Below are positions 36,749-47,038 of a stretch of 64,000 nucleotides of DNA, one piece after another (within the stretch, counting starts at the first letter, position 1; each line of letters begins with the position of its first letter). The notes below the pieces were generated by a model. That model was not told the origin of the DNA. It saw only the letters and a program-made list of their open reading frames with translations, and searched no databases. The DNA is taken from assembly GCA_963708625.1 (NCBI GenBank), contig CAVPSV010000004.1, positions 1,488,001 through 1,552,000 of the forward strand. Reading direction: 5' to 3'. Origin of the DNA: DASXIF01 sp036498145 (lineage in GTDB: Bacteria; Actinomycetota; Actinomycetes; Mycobacteriales; Jatrophihabitantaceae). The translations under genes were made by a program, and so were the position numbers.

Positions 36749-38522
36749 TCAGGCGGCGACTAGCTCCAGTGGGTCGCTCGGGATGTCGGTCTTCTTCGCG
36801 TTGATCAGCACGACCGCGGCGATGATCGCGGCAACACCGAACATCGCGCCGGCGAAGAACCCTTCACCGGAGGCGTGCGCCTGCAGTGCGTGTGCGAACG
36901 ACGAGTACGGGCCGGCGAAGAAGGACGACGCCGCCTTCTGCTGGCCGGGTGGCAGCGAGTGCACGAAGCTGGCGATGTCTTCCTTCTGCAGGCCGTTGCT
37001 GCCCGCCTTGGTCAGCCGTGCGCCGACCAACTGCGGCAGGTCGCCGGGCAACTGCTGCGCCTTTGCGATCACGGCGCCGAAGTGGTGGCTGGCGTAGTTG
37101 CGCCCGGACGTGCCGAACACGGTCGTCATCACGGACAGGCCGAGTGCGCCGCCGACCTGTTGCCCGACGTTGAGCAGCGCCGAGGCGAGGCCGGCGTCGG
37201 TGTTGGCGACCTTCGACACGGCGGTCGTGGTCAGCGGGACGAACAGGCAGCCCATCGCGACGGCGAGGGCCAGCATGCCTGGCAGCAGCTTGGTGGCGTA
37301 TCCGGTGTGCGTGTTGACGGTGGACAGCCACAGCAGCGAGAGGGTGAGCAGGGTCGTTCCGGTGATCATCAGCGGCTTCGGGCCGACCTTCGGCAGGATC
37401 CGACCCACGATCTGCGAGACCACACCGATCGCGAATGCCACCGGCAGGAATGCGACGCCGGTCTTCAGCGGGCCGTAGTCACGCACGCCCTGCACGAAGA
37501 AGGTGATGAAGTAGAACATGCCGAACATCGCCGCGCCGACGACGAGCATGACCAGGTACGTGCCGCGCGCGAGTTGCGGTTCTCGAAGATCCGCATCGGC
37601 ATCATCGGTTCCGGCGCGACCCGCGCCTCGTAGTAGCACGAACGCCGCCAGCAGCACGATCGCGAGCGTGAAGACGGTGAACGTCTCGGTGTTGCCCCAG
37701 CCGCTGTGCGCGACGTGGATGAAGCCGTACACCAGCGAGACCATGCCGCCGACGGAGATCAACGCGCCGACGAAGTCGAAGTTGCCCTTGAGCCGTTCGG
37801 ACTGGTGCAGGTAGCAGGAACGCGCCGGTGATCAGGACGACGCCGATCGGGACGTTCACGAACAGCACCCAGCGCCAGCTGAAGTAGTTGGTGAGCACGC
37901 CGCCGAGCAGCAGGCCGAGCGCCGCGCCGGCGCCGGAGACGGCGGCGTACACGCGCGATCGCGCGGGTGCGTTCCTGGCCTTCTTCGAACTCGGTGGTGA
38001 TCAGCGACAGCGCGGTCGGCGAGGCGATCGCGCCGCCGATGCCCTGGATGACGCGCCCGGCGAGCAACAGGCCGAAGTTCGGCGCGATGCCGGCCAGGAA
38101 GCTGCCGAGTGGTGAACAGCGCTCAGGCCGACGACGAACATGCGGCGGCGGCCGAGGATGTCGCCCATCCGGCCGCCGAGCAGCAGCAGGCCGCCGAAGG
38201 CGAGGGAGTAGGCGTTCAGCGCCCAGGTCATGTCGGTCTGGCTGCGGTTGAAGTAGCGGCCCATCGAGGGCAGCGCGATGTTCACGATCGTGCCGTCGAG
38301 GACGACCATCAGCTGGGCCCCGGCGATGATCAGCAGGATCAGGGCGGGATGGGCATGCCGGCGCGCGCCGCGCTCGCCCGCCCGCGCGGCCGGCGGCGGT
38401 GTGCCGCGTTGGCGAGAGTCACGTCGTTCGTCTCCGTTCAGCGGCTGCGCTTCATGCGTTCGCAGCCCGACCATGTTTTTGAGGGAACCCAGTTCTGAGG
38501 AATCCGCATTTAGTGGACGCAT
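36749..38522 (-). pseudogene. DHA2-type MFS drug exporter, at least four frameshifts
   Basis: 14-TM EmrB/QacA-like proton antiporter. Recognisable stretches lie in three alternating frames: MVVLDGTIVNIALPSMGRYF (motif D1), FGGLLLLGGRMGDILGRRRM (motif A), RVIQGIGGAIASPTALSLIT, AVSGAGAALGLLLGGVLTNY (antiporter motif C), and the long 3' frame with TYLVMLVVGAAMFGMFYFIT and GLASALLNVGQQVGGALGLS. Single extra bases near 38128-38140 (two), 37957 and 37812 restore one frame. The N-terminal start is uncertain: ATG 38522 overlaps an operator candidate. Divergent from a TetR gene, suggesting substrate-induced export. Errors rather than decay are suspected. Confidence 0.8.
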
Positions 38523-38529
38523 GCGTTCC
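38515..38529. promoter_or_regulatory. Candidate TetR operator, site 1
   Basis: GGACGCATGCGTTCC is a near-perfect palindrome around GCATGC. On the minus strand it reads GAACGCATGCGTC. It overlaps the longest possible start of the exporter. The related sequence at 38561-38574 shares GAACGCAwGCGT, so this is a likely repeated operator for the divergent TetR regulator. Confidence 0.5.
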
Positions 38530-38560
38530 CTATCGGGCTAGACTAGAGCGGCGCTTTAGA

Positions 38561-38574
38561 GAACGCAAGCGTGC
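38561..38574. promoter_or_regulatory. Candidate TetR operator, site 2
   Basis: GAACGCAAGCGTGC, matching site 1 in GAACGCA-GCGT with an A for T in the centre. It lies 11 bp before the likely ATG of the TetR gene (38585), where it would allow autoregulation. Confidence 0.5.
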
Positions 38575-38584
38575 ACTATCCAGG

Positions 38585-39270
38585 ATGGACGAGGGGTATG
38601 ACAGCGGGATGACGACCGCGCCAAATGTGGGAGTCGAGGTAACGGACTCCCCGGACGCCACAGATCCGGTGGCGTTGCGCCGCCGGCGCGGCGTCGCGCT
38701 CGAGGACGCCATCCGGCAGGCCGCCTTCGACGAACTGTCCGAGGTCGGCTACGCGCCGTTCAGCGTGGAGTCCGTCGCGGCGCGCGCCCGCACCGGCAAG
38801 GCGAGCATCTACCGCCGCTGGCCGACCAAGCAGGCGCTCGTCCTGGACGCGCTGTGCGAGCGGATGCCGACCGCCGAGCAGTGCGGCCTGGTGCCGGACC
38901 TGGACGACTCGGTGACCACCGCGGACGCGCTGCGCAGCGTCGCGCGCACGATCGCGGGAGTGCTCAACAGCCCCACCGGGCGCGCGATGCGCGCCATCAA
39001 GTGCGAGGCGTTCTCCGATCCGGAACTTGCCCGGGAGATCGACGACCGGTTCCAGGCGCCGCGCCGCGCCGCCCTGCTCGCGTCTGCTGCGAACGGGGCG
39101 TGGAGCGCGGCGAGGTACGCCCGAGAGCGGTCACGCCCGTTGGTCGCGGACGTGATGCCCGCCGTGCTGGGCACCGCATCATCCTGATGCGCGAGGAGAT
39201 CACCGAGGACGACCTGACCCAGATCGTCGAGCAGATCCTGCTGCCGCTGATCGGTCTCACTGGCCGCCGT
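38585..39270 (+). pseudogene. TetR-family regulator, 3' part frameshifted
   Basis: Repressor for the divergent exporter by position. The N-terminal HTH is intact: AIRQAAFDELSEVGYAPFSV, ESVAARARTGKASIYRRWPT, KQALVLDAL. The C-terminal ligand domain runs in frame to about RFQAPRRAALL, then shifts between frames at least twice; other frames hold ERGEVRPRA, PLVADVMPAVLG and HRIILMREEITEDDLTQIVE, LPLIGLTGR, the normal ending of this subfamily. The start is uncertain (38513 open frame, ATG 38585, ATG 38609); I chose 38585. The end is approximate. Errors begin near 39080 and continue into the next gene. Confidence 0.7.
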
Positions 39271-39406
39271 GATGCGGCGGCCGAGCTGTCGCCCTCGCTG
39301 AACATGGCGGATCGGCGGACCGACCGGCGGACTTGGCGACTCCAGGCAAAAGTCGGCTGTGACGGATGCGGGCCGTGCGCCCCGACGGTGGCGGGACCAT
39401 GGCTAG

Positions 39407-41167
39407 GTGCCCACCGCCGTGCAACGCCCTCCCGGGCTGTCCCGGCGACGCCGAGCCGGCGGGCTGAAGGCGCGGTACCTGCGCCGGCGCACCCGGCCTG
39501 ATCGCCACCATCGCCGCCCTGCTCGGCCTGCTCTCGCCTGCTCGACGCCGTGTGGGTGGCCGAGCGCCAGCACCTGCACACGATCACCCGGGTGCTGCCG
39601 GTGCCGGCGAGCGCGGCCGCCACCGCGATCTCCGCGGTCGCCGGGTTGTTGCTGCTGCGCCTGGCGGCGGCGTCTGCGCAAGCGCAAGCGACGGGCCTGG
39701 CGTGGCGCGGTGGCGCTGACCATCGTCATCCTCATGCGCCCGGGCGGTACGCGACGCGTCTGAACACGTCAGCCGGGGTCGTCATCGGCGCGGTGCTGCT
39801 GGTGCTGCTCATCACGGCCCGGTCCCGGTTCACCGCGAAGGGCGATCCGCGCAGCCGCTGGTTCGCGGTGCGCGTCGGTCTGCAGATGCTCGTGGTCGAC
39901 GATCGTCTACGGCATGGTGGTGCTGTACACGTACTCCGACGCACGTCGTCGGCCATCCCTCGTTCTGGCGACGGCTTGATGGAAGTTCTCGCGTCCCTGG
40001 TCGGCGACGGCGGGTGGCTCACGATCCGCACCGAGGCGATGGACGACGTGTTCCACGGCACGCTGCTCGCGTTCGGGCTGACCACGCTCGTGGTGGTCGC
40101 ACTGCTGGCGCTGCGGCCGTACGAGCCGATCGCGAGACTGTCCGACAGCGACGAGCAGCGGCTGCGTCGATTGCTCGATACCGCACGGCGAGCGCGACTC
40201 GCTCGGCTACTTCGCGCTGCGCCGGGACAAGTCGGTGGTGTGGTCGGCCAGCGGCAAGGCGGCGATCACGTACCGGGTCGTGTTCGGCGTCGCGCTGGCC
40301 AGCGGAGATCCGATCGGTGATCCGGAGGCATGGCCGGGCGCGATCGCCGCGTACCGCGACCTGGTCGGTCAGTACGCGTGGACGCCGGCGGTGATCGGCA
40401 ACAGCGAACTCGGCGCGACGGTGTTCAAGCGGGAGATGGGGTTGGACGCGTTGGCACTCGGCGACGAGGCCATCGTCGACGTCAGCGATTTCTCCCTGGA
40501 CGGACGACCGATGCGCGGCGTGCGGCAGTCGTGCACGAAGGTCGTCCGCGCCGGCTACGACGTGCAGATACGGCGGGTTCGCGACATCGACCCGGCAGAG
40601 CTCACGCGGATGTCCGGGCTTGCCGATCGCTGGCGCGGGGACGCGGTCGAGCGCGGGTTCTCGATGGCACTGTCGCGATTCGGCGAGCCATGCGACGGCG
40701 ACGCGGTGGTTGCCACCGCGCACCACGAGGGCCGGCTGTACGGCATCCTGCATTTCGTCCCGTGGGGCCGGGACGGGCTGTCGCTGGACCTGATGCGCCG
40801 GGACAACCACGCCGAGAACGGCCTGAGCGAGTTCATGATCGCCGAGGTGCTGCGACGCGCGCCGGAACTCGGGGTGCGGCGGGTGTCGCTGAACTTCGCG
40901 GTGTTCCGCGACGCGCTGGAGCGCGGCGAGCGCATCGGGGCCGGGCCGATCCTGCGCGCGTGGCGCGGGCTGCTGCTGCTGGCGTCGCGGTGGTGGCAGA
41001 TCGAGTCGCTGTACCGGTTCAACGCGAAGTTCCGCCCGTGCTGGGAACCGCGATTCGTCTCCTTCCCGTCGTCGCGGGACATCCCGCGGATCGCCTTCGC
41101 CGCGCTCGAGGCGGAGGCCTTCATCGTCCGGCCGCACCGGCTCAAACGGCTGCTGCACCGGGCGTGA
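39407..41167 (+). pseudogene. MprF/LysX-like membrane protein with DUF2156 domain, several frameshifts
   Basis: The 3' frame (40235-41167, 310 residues) is a clean DUF2156 domain: SVVWSASGKAAITYRVVFG, VFKREMGLDALALGDEA, DFSLDGRPMRGVRQS, FGEPCDGDAV, HFVPWGRDGLSLDLMRRDN and NFAVFRDALERGERIGAGP. That is the lysyl-transferase part of MprF/LysX-type phosphatidylglycerol modifiers. Upstream, membrane helices appear in switching frames (VPASAAATAISAVAGLLLLR, KRKRRAWRGAVALTIVIL, TSAGVVIGAVLLVLLITARS, MDDVFHGTLLAFGLTTLVVV) with at least five one-base shifts between 39.45 and 40.23 kb. The intact gene would thus be a polytopic flippase-synthetase. Whether it adds lysine or another aminoacyl group cannot be told. 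Confidence 0.7.
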
Positions 41168-41292
41168 CCGCATTGCGCACGCATCGATCGCGATGATCAT
41201 TGCGGTAGTGCGGCCGCCCTGGACGGGTTCGGACCGCGACGCAGCGCGGCTGTACTCTCTTGGGGCGGGAGCTGAGCACGCGCCGGCTGCCT

Positions 41293-41385
41293 GGAGGCTT
41301 CGCCTAGTCTGGTCTATGGCGCCGCACTGCTAATGCGGTTTGGGTCTAAAGCCCATCCCGGGTTCGAATCCCGGAGCCTCCGCCA
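41293..41385 (+). tRNA. tRNA-Ser (anticodon GCU)
   Basis: Acceptor arms GGAGGCT (41293-41299) and AGCCTCC (41375-41381), anticodon loop CTGCTAA giving GCU, a long class II variable arm (TTGGGTCTAAAGCCCA) and T-loop GGTTCGAATCC. Discriminator G and encoded CCA end at 41385. Decodes AGC/AGU. Confidence 0.95.
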
Positions 41386-41560
41386 TGAATTGCAGGGTCG
41401 GTGACCCGGCCCGTGCACGGCCGGTTCTGCGGCTGCTCGCCAGCGGCGCACCGGGCTGGTTCGAATCCGGTGGAGCTGGGTTGGAGCCCGGTTCGGAGCC
41501 AGTTTGCAGCCGGTTCGGGCAGCCCGTGCGAGCCGGTAGACTGGCCCGTCGATACCTGAT

Positions 41561-41633
41561 GCGCCCGTAGCTCAACGGATAGAGCACTTGACTACGGATC
41601 AAGAGGTTGGGGGTTCGAATCCCTTCGGGCGCG
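41561..41633 (+). tRNA. tRNA-Arg (anticodon ACG)
   Basis: Acceptor arms GCGCCCG (41561-41567) and CGGGCGC (41626-41632), D-arm GTAGCTCAACGGATAGAGC, anticodon stem CTTGA/TCAAG around loop CTACGGA (anticodon ACG), T-loop GGTTCGAATCC. CCA is not encoded. No integrase or attachment duplication is seen next to it. Confidence 0.95.
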
Positions 41634-41761
41634 CATTGTGATGTCTCGCGACATCGTTGACACCTGTCTGGCCTCATAGTGGACACCCTGGCGATGTCGA
41701 CCAGTCTCGGTCACTGGATTCGGGTTTGCCCGCCGGCAAACCGGCGCAGAGACTTACCATC

Positions 41762-42580
41762 GTGAGCCACCGTTGGCTGCCAGTTGCCCTGGTGACGGGG
41801 GGACTCATCGCCGTCTGCAGCGGGGCCACGCAGCACGGGCCAAAGCGGGTCGCGGACGCGGCGTCGGCCGAACAGGACATCGTCGAAGTGTCGAGCGTGC
41901 TTCCGTGGCGCGGGTATTCGATCGCGGCCGTAAATCTGAGTACGGGCGCAACGCTGTCCGACGGCGCGACCAACGGCATGGTGACGGCGAGCGTCGTCAA
42001 AATCGATCTGCTCGAGACGCTGCTGCTACGACATCAGACTCGCGGCACGACCCTGTCCGCGGGCGAGGACCGCGACGCGACGTCAATGATCGAGAACAGC
42101 GACAACGGTGCGGCCGAGAACATTTTCAACGACATCGGCGGCGCCGTAGGTCTGAACGCGGCCAATCCTGCGCTCGGCGCGTCAATCTCGTCCACAGTCC
42201 CTGGACCCTCCGACTATTGGGGATTGACGACGACGAGCGCGTACGACCAGGTACAGCTGCTGCGCGACCTCGTCACCGAGTCCTCGCCCCTCGGCGCCCC
42301 TGCACGAACGTATGCACTCACGCTGCTCGCGAACGTCAAGTCGGACCAGGCGTGGGGGGTTCCAGCTGCCGCGCACGGCAGGGGGCCGGTCGAGGTGAAG
42401 GACGGATGGCTCTCGGTCGCCGACGACGGCGGCCGATGGGCGGTGAACAGTGACGGAATCATCACCATCGACGGACAGCGCATCCTGATCTCCGTGTTAA
42501 CCCAGCACGATCGCGACGAACGAACAGGCATCGACCTGGTCGAGGCACTAGCCGAGGACGCCGCGGCAATCGTGACGTAA
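41762..42580 (+). CDS. Class A beta-lactamase-fold serine hydrolase, exported
   Basis: 272 residues from GTG 41762; the frame is open further upstream but runs into the tRNA-Arg. An N-terminal hydrophobic signal (LPVALVTGGLIAVCSG) directs export. The SxxK motif appears as TASVVKIDLL, SDN as ENSDNGAAENIF, and the KTG site as VEVKDGW, so the third motif is KDG. An Omega-loop glutamate is not obvious. The fold matches class A beta-lactamase/PBP relatives of actinobacteria that may act as transpeptidase-like or esterase enzymes; beta-lactam hydrolysis is unproven. Composition is less GC-rich than average. Confidence 0.7.
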   Translation: MSHRWLPVALVTGGLIAVCSGATQHGPKRVADAASAEQDIVEVSSVLPWRGYSIAAVNLSTGATLSDGATNGMVTASVVKIDLLETLLLRHQTRGTTLSAGEDRDATSMIENSDNGAAENIFNDIGGAVGLNAANPALGASISSTVPGPSDYWGLTTTSAYDQVQLLRDLVTESSPLGAPARTYALTLLANVKSDQAWGVPAAAHGRGPVEVKDGWLSVADDGGRWAVNSDGIITIDGQRILISVLTQHDRDERTGIDLVEALAEDAAAIVT

Positions 42581-42895
42581 TCAGCCTGCTGCAATTGATG
42601 CGGACTTTGGGTCAGGACGAGCATGCTCCGGGACGCACAGACATCGACCACTGAGGCACCGCCTGCCGCGTCATAGGGTGGCGTCGCCGGGCGGCGACTA
42701 GAGGGTTGGCCGCAAACTGGTACTCGACTTCGCCGTGGGGCGTTCTGCCGCGTATGAGTGGCGGAAGCCAGGAATGCGACGAGCCGTGCGCCGCGGCCGG
42801 CCCCAATGCCACAGAAAGGTCAAAGCAACACTCCTTCCGTTGCCGTCGATAAGGAATAGGCTGCGCCTTTCCGGCTGATTTCGCGGGAGGCGACT
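42581..42895. other. 315-bp intergenic stretch, nothing recognised
   Basis: Between the hydrolase stop and the coiled-coil gene no supported ORF, RNA or hairpin was seen. The last 50 bp holds the GGGAGG ribosome-binding site (42885-42890) and probably the promoter of the coiled-coil gene. Minus-strand frames here have no start signals or family resemblance. Confidence 0.5.
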
Positions 42896-43834
42896 GTGGC
42901 CAAGCAATATGAGCAGTTCAAGAAGGAATTCGATGAGATCAAGAAGGCGGCAATCGCCGGCTCGGTGGAGATCAAGAGAGATTCGCAGGTGGTCGCGCAG
43001 CTCGCGCAGGTGCTGCACGAGGGCTCCAAGGAGGTTGGGCTCCGGGTGCAGGCGCTCAAGGAGCAGGGCCAGGCCGGCACCGCTCTCAAGGACTTCATCG
43101 CCGATCCGCAGGTGAAGAAGATGTCCGACGAGCTGGAAAACATGCTCAACACGCTCGGCAAGGAGCTGAAGCGGATTACCGACCTGCACCAGAAACAGTT
43201 CAAGCCGCTCACCGCGCGATACGCCACTCTGGTCAAGGAGCTGCCGGCCGAGATCGCCGCCCGGAAGAAGCAGGTGTCCACCAAGCTGGGCACCGGGAAC
43301 AAGTCCGTGGTTGACATGGAGAAGCTGCTGGTCGAGGTGAAGAAGGAGGAGCACGACCCGGCGTTGGCCACGGTCATGTACTTCCACCCGGAGTCGCTCG
43401 CCGACCACAAGCAGCAGCTCGACCGGTACTTGAAGGAGGCCGTCACCAAGACCAAGACCGTCGCGCTGAGCGAGCTGCAGCAGCAGATGGACGAGCAGGC
43501 GCTCGAAGGTCGCAACCGCAAGCGCAATGTCTCCCAGGCGAAGACCCTGTCCGATCAGGTCCTGGCCGAGTGCCAGAAGGCGCAGCAGGCGCTGAAGCAG
43601 CGCAACCAGCAGGAGCTGATGCGGGTCAAGGCGACGGTGCCCAAGATGATGAAGCAGCTCGACGGGATCGCCGGTCTGTACGAGCGCGGCTCTAAGGACA
43701 ACTGGACGAAGGCCGCGATCGAGAAGTCCAAGGACAAGGCCGCGATTCTTTCCGACATCAAGCTCGTCATTGGCCTGCGCGACAAGGCCCGGGCAGAGTT
43801 GAGCAAGATTGCCAATGCCCGGCTGCAGGGCTGA
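42896..43834 (+). CDS. Lys-rich coiled-coil protein of unknown function
   Basis: 312 residues, GTG start 6 bp after GGGAGG. It is almost entirely alpha-helical and charged (Lys/Glu/Gln), with heptad-like repeats such as LVKELPAEIAARKKQVSTKL, ELENMLNTLGKELKRIT and ALSELQQQMDEQALEGRNRK. There is no signal peptide, transmembrane segment or catalytic motif, so a cytoplasmic scaffold or filament-like role is the reasonable guess. I recognise no family. Its Lys-rich composition differs from the Ala/Arg-rich neighbours. The stop is embedded in three tandem 12-bp repeats. Confidence 0.7.
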   Translation: MAKQYEQFKKEFDEIKKAAIAGSVEIKRDSQVVAQLAQVLHEGSKEVGLRVQALKEQGQAGTALKDFIADPQVKKMSDELENMLNTLGKELKRITDLHQKQFKPLTARYATLVKELPAEIAARKKQVSTKLGTGNKSVVDMEKLLVEVKKEEHDPALATVMYFHPESLADHKQQLDRYLKEAVTKTKTVALSELQQQMDEQALEGRNRKRNVSQAKTLSDQVLAECQKAQQALKQRNQQELMRVKATVPKMMKQLDGIAGLYERGSKDNWTKAAIEKSKDKAAILSDIKLVIGLRDKARAELSKIANARLQG

Positions 43835-43863
43835 CCGAAGGGCTGACCGAAGGGCTGACCGAA
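43828..43863. repeat. Three tandem 12-bp repeats over the stop of the coiled-coil gene
   Basis: GGGCTGACCGAA occurs three times in exact tandem (43828-43839, 43840-43851, 43852-43863). The TGA in the first unit is the stop codon of the coiled-coil gene, so the extra copies add backup stops. Confidence 0.85.
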
Positions 43864-43946
43864 GGCTTATCGGCCCGCCCGCAATGGCAGCGACCCGTGT
43901 GGTCCAGGCATGTGCGGGAGCAGCGGTTCGTGGGAATGCGGCGGAC

Positions 43947-46548
43947 TCACGTCGTTGCTAGACCGAGCTCCCTGGCCTGCGCGGCGGCCGCCATGCGCGA
44001 TCCGACGCCGAGCTTGGTGAGCACCGCGGAGACGTGGTGGTCGACCGTCTTGGCCGAGATGAACAGCGCCGCCGCGATGTCCGCGTTCGTCCGGCCGAGC
44101 GAAATCTGGCTGAGCACCTCGAGCTCTCGGTTGGTCAACCCATGCGGGTTCGACCGCGTCGTGGAGCGCACGCCCGCCGGGATGGAACGCACGCCGCGTC
44201 GACGCATCTCGCGACGCGCCGCGTTGCCCGCCGCGGTGGCACCCATGGTGTCGAAGCGTCGCACCGCCTCCCGCATCGAGGCGTCGTCGGCGGAGTCGAG
44301 CATGGCCAGCGCCGCCGCGTACGGACAGCGCAGGTCCGCCCAGAACCGCACGGCTGCGGCATGGTCGCCGGCCAAGGCGAGCGCGTACGGCCGGGCCGCG
44401 GACACTGCGGCTCCCGCGGCTGGCTCCATCCCGGCACGGGACGTCCAGATCGCCAGCTCGCCGTAGCTCCATGGGTCGCTGGGATGCACCACCTCGCCGG
44501 CGAGCTCCAGTTCATGGCGCAGCTCGGCGTCACGTCCGGCCAGCCAGAACGCCTCCGCGCGGGCCAACCGGATGTAGGAAATGCGATTGGCTTCCGCGCT
44601 GTCCAGTGCGATCCCGAGAGCCTGGTCCAGCAACTCCCACGCCGCGCCCTCGTCGCGCCGCGCCAGGATGAGTCCGAGTTCGGCGAGGACGGTGAGCCGA
44701 TTCATCGGCGACGCCTCGCGCAGAAGCAACTGCCGGGCGACTGCGGCCGCCTCGTCCCACTCACCCCGCATACTCAAAATCTCGATCTGCCGTGCGCGCA
44801 GGCAGATCAGGTAGGTGGAGATGTCGTGCTCCTCGCACATCACGACGCCTTCGCGATAGACGGCCTCGGCTTCGTCCAGCCTCATCGCGGCGCGGAGTAG
44901 TTCGCACAGGTTTGAGTAGGCCCGGCCGGCATGTTCGGCGGCGCCGCGGGTCAACCCGACCGACAACGCCTGGCGCATCATCGGTTCCCACGCCCGGCCG
45001 GTGTCGTGCGCGATCAGCGACGCGGTGTTCAGGGCATCGCTGAGCGCATCCGGGAGGTCGAACCGTTCCGCAAGTTCCACCGCTCGCCGGCACGACCGGT
45101 CCGCGTCGTCGAACTGACCGGCGCACAACTGGACGAAGGCAATGGTCGAATGCGCCCAGGTGATCTCGGCGCTCGGCCCGAGCGGTTCGAGCGTGACGAT
45201 GGCTTGTTCCGCTGCCTCGATCGCCTCCTTGCCACGACTCAGTCGCCACAGCGTCCGGCATTGCCGACGCAGCGCGTCGCCCTCGCGCAGCCGGTCACCG
45301 AGTTGTTGCCACAGCGCGAGAGACCGCTCCCGCGCGTCGGCGGCGCCCTGCCATCTGTCGATCAAGGACAGCTCGTCGGCCAGCCGGTCGTAGAGGCTCG
45401 CCACCACGGCCGGCTCCTGGCCGCCGACGAAGCGCAAAGCCCGTTCGTACTGAGCCGCGGCCTCGCGGTGCGACGACAGCGCCGCGGCGCGACGCCCGGC
45501 TCGAGGCGCGTATCGAAGCACCGCCGACTGATCGGCCGCCCCCTCGGCGTGATGTGCCAACTGCGCGTCGTCCTCGCATCCGGCCGCGACCAGAGCCCGC
45601 AGGATGAGCCCGTGCGCTGGGTACCCGCCGGTGTGCGGCAACCAACTGCTCTACGGCCATTCGCGTGATCTCGTGCCGGAACCGCAACGAGTCACCGTCG
45701 CTCACCATCACGCCGGCGTCCACGATCTCGTCGAGCGTTGCCGCATCGGGATCGGCCACGGCCTGCAGCAGCCGCACGCCAACCCGCGTTCCGATGAGCG
45801 CGGCGACCTGCACGGTGTCGCGGGCGCGCGGCGACAACGCCGCCATGCGCGCCGCGCCGGCGTGCCGCACTGACTCCGGAATCTCGGCGCTGCCCGTCTG
45901 CAGCACCTCGGTGACGAAGAACGGGTTGCCGCCGGTGAACCGGTACAACTGCGCCGCTTCGATTGCGCTGCCTCGCGCGAGCTCTTCGACGGCACCCTGG
46001 GACAGCGGTCCAACACTGATACGCCGGGTGCTGCGCTGGCTTGCCAGCTCGCCCAGAACTGAGCGCAATGAGTCGTCCGCGGTGAGACCGTCGTCGCGAT
46101 AGGTCACCAGTAGCAGCGTGTGCAGTTCACCGACGCGCCGGCCGAGGAACCGGACCAGGTCGAGGGTCGAATCGTCGGCCCAATGCAGGTCTTCGATCGC
46201 GTAGACGCTCAGCGCTTCGGGGTCGTTCCCGGCGCTTCGCAGTTCGTCCATGAGTGCCGCGAAGAGCACCTCGCGAGGCGCGCCGCTCCGGCATCTGGCG
46301 GCGAGCTCGCCGCCGACCGCCTCGGCGGCGTCGAACAGCGGACCCAACGGCCGCGGTGTGGACAGGTTGTCGCACGCGCCGCGAATCCATCGGGCGCGCT
46401 GCGTTCCCTCGAACTGTTCCAGCAGCGTTGTCTTGCCGACGCCGGCCTCGCCGGAGATCAGTACGGTACGACCCTGTCCGCGACGCGCCTGTTCGGCGTA
46501 CTCGCCCAGGCAGGTCATGGTGTCCTCGCGCTCCAAGACGCGCATCAT
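43947..46548 (-). pseudogene. Large ATPase LuxR-family regulator (LAL type), one frameshift
   Basis: About 866 residues. The N-terminal STAND/AAA ATPase has Walker A ISGEAGVGKTTLLEQF and Walker B-like VYAIEDLHWADDSTLDLVRF. A helical TPR-like middle (many repeats such as RYAPRAGRRAAALSSHREAA) leads to a C-terminal LuxR HTH (LTNRELEVLSQISLGRTNAD, then ISAKTVDHHVSAVLTKLGV). The frames join near 45623: MAVEQLVAAHRRVP continues as AHGLILRALVAAG only after one base is removed. Such proteins activate genes in response to ATP and an inducer. The target here is unknown. Confidence 0.85.
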
Positions 46549-46629
46549 CGAAGTCTCAACCCCCCATCCACACGACGCAAGCGGCTCGGCGCCGTCACCC
46601 CGACGCCGAGCCGCGTGCGCCGGCCGGGT

Positions 46630-46881
46630 TCAGCAGTAGCGCTGGCCGGCTGCCGGGCGGCAGACGTCGGGACCGGTCTGCCCGGCGACCCCGACTTTCT
46701 GCACGTTGGTCAACGGAGGTGCCGTCGTGGTTGCGTGGTGTGTCGGTGACTTGACGAGCAGCCACACGGTCAGCGCGACGGCGGCGGCAACCACGACGAT
46801 GGCGGTAGCGATCACCTTGACGCTGCGTCGCAGGGACTTGGCGGGGATTGACGTGATTCTCGGTGCGGTGACTGTGCTCAT
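46630..46881 (-). CDS. Small single-pass membrane protein
   Basis: 83 residues: basic N-terminus, one transmembrane helix (VIATAIVVVAAAVALTVWLL, about 23-42), and a short exported Thr/Pro-rich tail with two Cys (PDVCRPAAGQRYC). Family not recognised. It lies upstream of the LuxR regulator on the same strand, 81 bp apart. Confidence 0.5.
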   Translation of the reverse strand: MSTVTAPRITSIPAKSLRRSVKVIATAIVVVAAAVALTVWLLVKSPTHHATTTAPPLTNVQKVGVAGQTGPDVCRPAAGQRYC

Positions 46882-47038
46882 CTGCGGTGCCTCCAGGTTC
46901 GGTCAGGTCTGATAGATGCAGACGCTATGAGCCGTTGGCTTTGACCGAATCGGGAAGCGATCCCTAGATTGCCGTCCGCACCTCCCTAGAAAGCGAAGCC
47001 GCATGCCGCGGCAGGCGGCAGCTCGCGCGTGGCCAGCC

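Noticed and set aside
41386..41560. Possible third tRNA or repeat array between the two tRNAs
   Set aside because: Only imperfect GAGC/CGGTTCG repeats without a cloverleaf.
41561..42580. Integration site after tRNA-Arg
   Set aside because: No repeat of the tRNA 3' end, integrase or phage gene is visible downstream; the next gene is a hydrolase.
42612..42812. Minus-strand frame in the intergenic stretch before the coiled-coil gene
   Set aside because: 66 residues, no ribosome-binding site, no family look; composition like random GC-rich sequence.
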